From M2408 sp040386975 (GTDB taxonomy: Bacteria > Bacteroidota > Bacteroidia > Flavobacteriales_D > Crocinitomicaceae): 64,000 nt of DNA. Of this stretch, positions 63,276 to 64,000 are shown piece by piece (the stretch's first letter is position 1; each line of letters opens with the position of its first letter). Below the pieces are notes generated by a model. That model was given only the letters and a program-made list of their open reading frames with translations. It made no database searches and was not told where the DNA came from. The stretch lies in contig JAZKEO010000004.1 of assembly GCA_040386975.1 (NCBI GenBank), positions 12,513 through 76,512 of the forward strand, given 5' to 3'. The position numbers and the translations under genes were made by a program.

Positions 63276-64000
63276 TTATAATTTTAAAAAATTATCCAAA
63301 CTTACTCTTTCAAAAATTTCTAATTTTCCTCCTTCAGTACAATTAAATATTTTTCTACCGTGTTCTTGATAAACTTGATCTGCTAATTCATAATGATGCT
63401 CTGAGCCTAATAAGTCTGGCAAATCCCACTTCACTCCATCAGCAAAATATTTAGGGTGAAAATGATTTAAATCCTCTTTTTCAGCAATTACTGTTTTATT
63501 GGATGTCCCTTTTGTCGCAAAATTATGATCACAGCCTATTAAAGCAACATTAGTAAACCCCATGTGATACGCCAGCTGCATTGCAGCGTAAGTAACTGTA
63601 TGACCTTGAAACATAGACAAAGAACAATCTAATGCAAATCTACGTGGTGTTGAAGCAAAGTTTAAAAAACTAACATTCCTTCTTTTCTTTAATAATTTAT
63701 ATTTATCCGCATTCAAAAATAAAGGTATATCAGTTTCATTAAAAAAATCCAAATTTTGTTCAATAACAAAATAATTTGAAGCTAAGATTGCATTTGGTCT
63801 AAATTTTGTCTGATCAAAAAGCAAATTTATTTTATTTAATCCGATAAAATAAATGTCACTATCAATGAATGAATCGAAATCAATATTTTTCAATGATGGT
63901 CCATTACAAATAATAATAGCCTTTTTTCCTTCATGTGAATTTTTTATTTTTTTTAACTTTCTTCTTGATTTCCAAGATTCTAGTTTCAAGTCCCATTTTA
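63276..64000 (-). CDS. DUF115/MptE-like protein (copy 2), N-terminus beyond the window
   Basis: The readable 240 residues contain AIIICNGPSLKNIDFDSFID, GHTVTYAAMQLAYHMGFTNV, ALIGCDHNFATKG, HFHPKYFADGVKWDLPDLLG and a closing GRKIFNCTEGGKLEIF, so every landmark of copy 1 is present in the same order. The frame has no ATG and stays open to the right edge, where KWDLKLESWKSRRK can be read, so the gene probably starts outside the window; a TTG at 63989 is an unlikely start. It is the first visible gene of the minus-strand polysaccharide operon. Confidence 0.75.
   Translation of the reverse strand, partial: KWDLKLESWKSRRKLKKIKNSHEGKKAIIICNGPSLKNIDFDSFIDSDIYFIGLNKINLLFDQTKFRPNAILASNYFVIEQNLDFFNETDIPLFLNADKYKLLKKRRNVSFLNFASTPRRFALDCSLSMFQGHTVTYAAMQLAYHMGFTNVALIGCDHNFATKGTSNKTVIAEKEDLNHFHPKYFADGVKWDLPDLLGSEHHYELADQVYQEHGRKIFNCTEGGKLEIFERVSLDNFLKL

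Overview
The window reads as chromosomal DNA of a free-living, AT-rich member of the Bacteroidota, most likely order Flavobacteriales (a Crocinitomicaceae/Fluviicola-like genome is my guess, not a demonstration). Signs are the fused lpxC-fabZ gene, several proteins ending in type IX secretion (T9SS) sorting domains, two TonB-dependent receptors with carboxypeptidase-like N-terminal domains, DUF4301, DUF2795 and DUF4249 proteins, few Shine-Dalgarno sequences, and repeated promoter elements of the form TAnnTTTG, in the best cases with TTTG about 19-21 bases upstream. Three runs of N (8888-8897, 9660-9688, 45300-45309) are assembly gaps and damage three genes.

Layout. 1-3640: the start of a probable helicase, a repeat-like intergenic element, DUF4301, a methyltransferase, a cobalamin adenosyltransferase and DUF2795. 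3697-8476 (minus strand): a MORN-repeat protein, a HAD phosphatase, a membrane-anchored GT2 glycosyltransferase, a secreted choice-of-anchor-B protein and, just upstream of it, an unlisted 35-codon membrane peptide. 8571-12640: two cold-shock genes in inverted orientation enclose a DUF3592 protein, a TPR sensor kinase, a LapA-like protein and a DtxR-type regulator. 12763-21377: a GNAT protein and a polysaccharide deacetylase, then a PhoR/PhoB-like two-component system whose upstream region carries 11-bp-phased repeats and faces a divergent lipoprotein gene and a TonB-dependent receptor gene.

21498-34408 is the most striking part: two tandem paralogous genes for very large secreted proteins (1721 and 2522 residues). 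Both have an M43-like metalloprotease domain, PKD and GEVED domains, long arrays of about 72-79-residue Cys-containing modules of two kinds, and a T9SS C-terminal domain. The heads are conserved while the module arrays differ greatly in size and order.

34502-38541 holds housekeeping genes (pyrF, mtnB, mutS2, trxA). 38647-41759 holds two unrelated T9SS cargo proteins whose last 65 codons are nearly the same DNA. 41875-47438 is a lipid A operon (lpxD, lpxC-fabZ, lpxA) followed by an RNA methyltransferase. 47524-56857 has a MORN/coiled-coil protein, a tiny lipoprotein with a repeated upstream motif, a DUF4249/TonB receptor pair, an orphan piece of a T9SS domain, prfA, purM and an OmpA-family protein. 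56962 to the end is a surface polysaccharide locus: rfbA, rfbC and rfbB and a membrane acyltransferase on plus, then convergently a WecG-type transferase, an O-antigen polymerase/ligase and two DUF115/MptE-like proteins on minus.

Taken together the window is dominated by cell-surface functions: lipid A, O-polysaccharide, TonB-dependent uptake and T9SS-exported proteins. I saw no tRNA, rRNA, CRISPR array, insertion sequence or phage gene.
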